Source of the DNA: an uncultured Porphyromonadaceae bacterium
Lineage (GTDB): Bacteria; Bacteroidota; Bacteroidia; Bacteroidales; Muribaculaceae
Assembly: GCA_900541835.1 (NCBI GenBank)
Contig: UQLL01000023.1
Location: 1 to 39,443, forward strand
Length of the DNA: 39,443 nt
Direction of reading: 5' to 3'
Both the position numbers and the translations under genes were made by a program. This document shows, in pieces, positions 39,406 to 39,443 of this stretch. Under the pieces are notes generated by a model. That model was not told where the DNA came from and did no database searches. It worked only from the letters and a program-made list of their open reading frames with translations. Every line of letters starts with the position of its first letter. The first letter of the stretch is position 1.

Positions 39406-39443
39406 CTCCATAAGTACCTCGTTTCCCAGGTACTCCAATGGAG
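39406..39443. repeat. inverted repeat at the window edge
   Basis: CTCCAT..GTACCT (39406-39419) pairs with AGGTAC..ATGGAG (39428-39443) across a loop of about 8 nt. It runs to the last base, so its full extent is unknown. Confidence 0.5.

Noticed and set aside
39391..39443. Possible start of a plus-strand gene (ATG at 39391) running off the window
   Set aside because: Only 17 codons are visible, no promoter precedes it, and the segment forms an inverted repeat, so coding cannot be supported.
1..39443. CRISPR array, tRNA or rRNA genes, prophage, intact insertion sequence
   Set aside because: I found no regularly spaced repeats, no cloverleaf or rRNA-like segments, no phage structural genes and no transposase frame in the window.

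Overview
The window looks like chromosomal DNA of a GC-rich Bacteroidales bacterium, most likely Muribaculaceae or a close relative. The basis is the gene content (type IX secretion genes, porG-uppS-bamA-skp-skp-murI order, DUF4465/DUF6242/DUF4292 families), Bacteroidetes-type promoters (TTTG, 19-21 nt, TAnnTTTG) and the lack of Shine-Dalgarno sites. Family identities come from recognising protein sequence; no database search was possible. I saw no tRNA, rRNA, CRISPR array or intact transposase.

Left part (1-12117). rpsU is followed by about 775 nt of non-coding DNA that holds a long hairpin. A membrane-anchored AraC-type regulator follows. Then comes a minus-strand block running from a DUF6242 lipoprotein through porG, uppS, bamA and two skp genes to murI, covering outer-membrane assembly, undecaprenyl carrier synthesis and peptidoglycan precursor supply. 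ribD lies upstream of it.

Middle (12118-27432). prmC, recX and a comF-type gene overlap one another. An fdtA/fdtB-like pair for a 3-amino-3,6-dideoxyhexose follows, then a DUF4465 lipoprotein, a small TPR protein, engB and a GtrA-type membrane protein. A Cys-rich secreted HMA protein diverges from dut. dut is followed by TPR protein, DUF4292, EnvC-like, GNAT/FemAB-like and flippase genes, the later ones joined by short overlaps. A minus-strand glycosyltransferase closes this part. Between flippase and glycosyltransferase lies a 33-codon relic of a DNA cytosine-5 methyltransferase.

Right part (27433-39443). porT, porP, porK, porL, porM and porN form one T9SS core operon: outer-membrane parts, the K/N ring and the L/M proton-driven motor. 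No cargo with a T9SS C-terminal domain and no porU/V/Q/Z/X/Y is present in the window. A non-coding stretch with an intrinsic hairpin and a MITE-like palindrome follows. Next come a membrane protein/winged-helix regulator pair behind a strong promoter and structured leader, a TonB-plug outer-membrane protein whose -7 box lies in a perfect palindrome, and a second membrane-bound regulator with a LuxR-like helix-turn-helix.

Across the window, several intergenic spaces carry one composite palindromic repeat family. At least four genes have their -7 box only 4-7 nt before the start codon, which predicts leaderless or nearly leaderless mRNAs.
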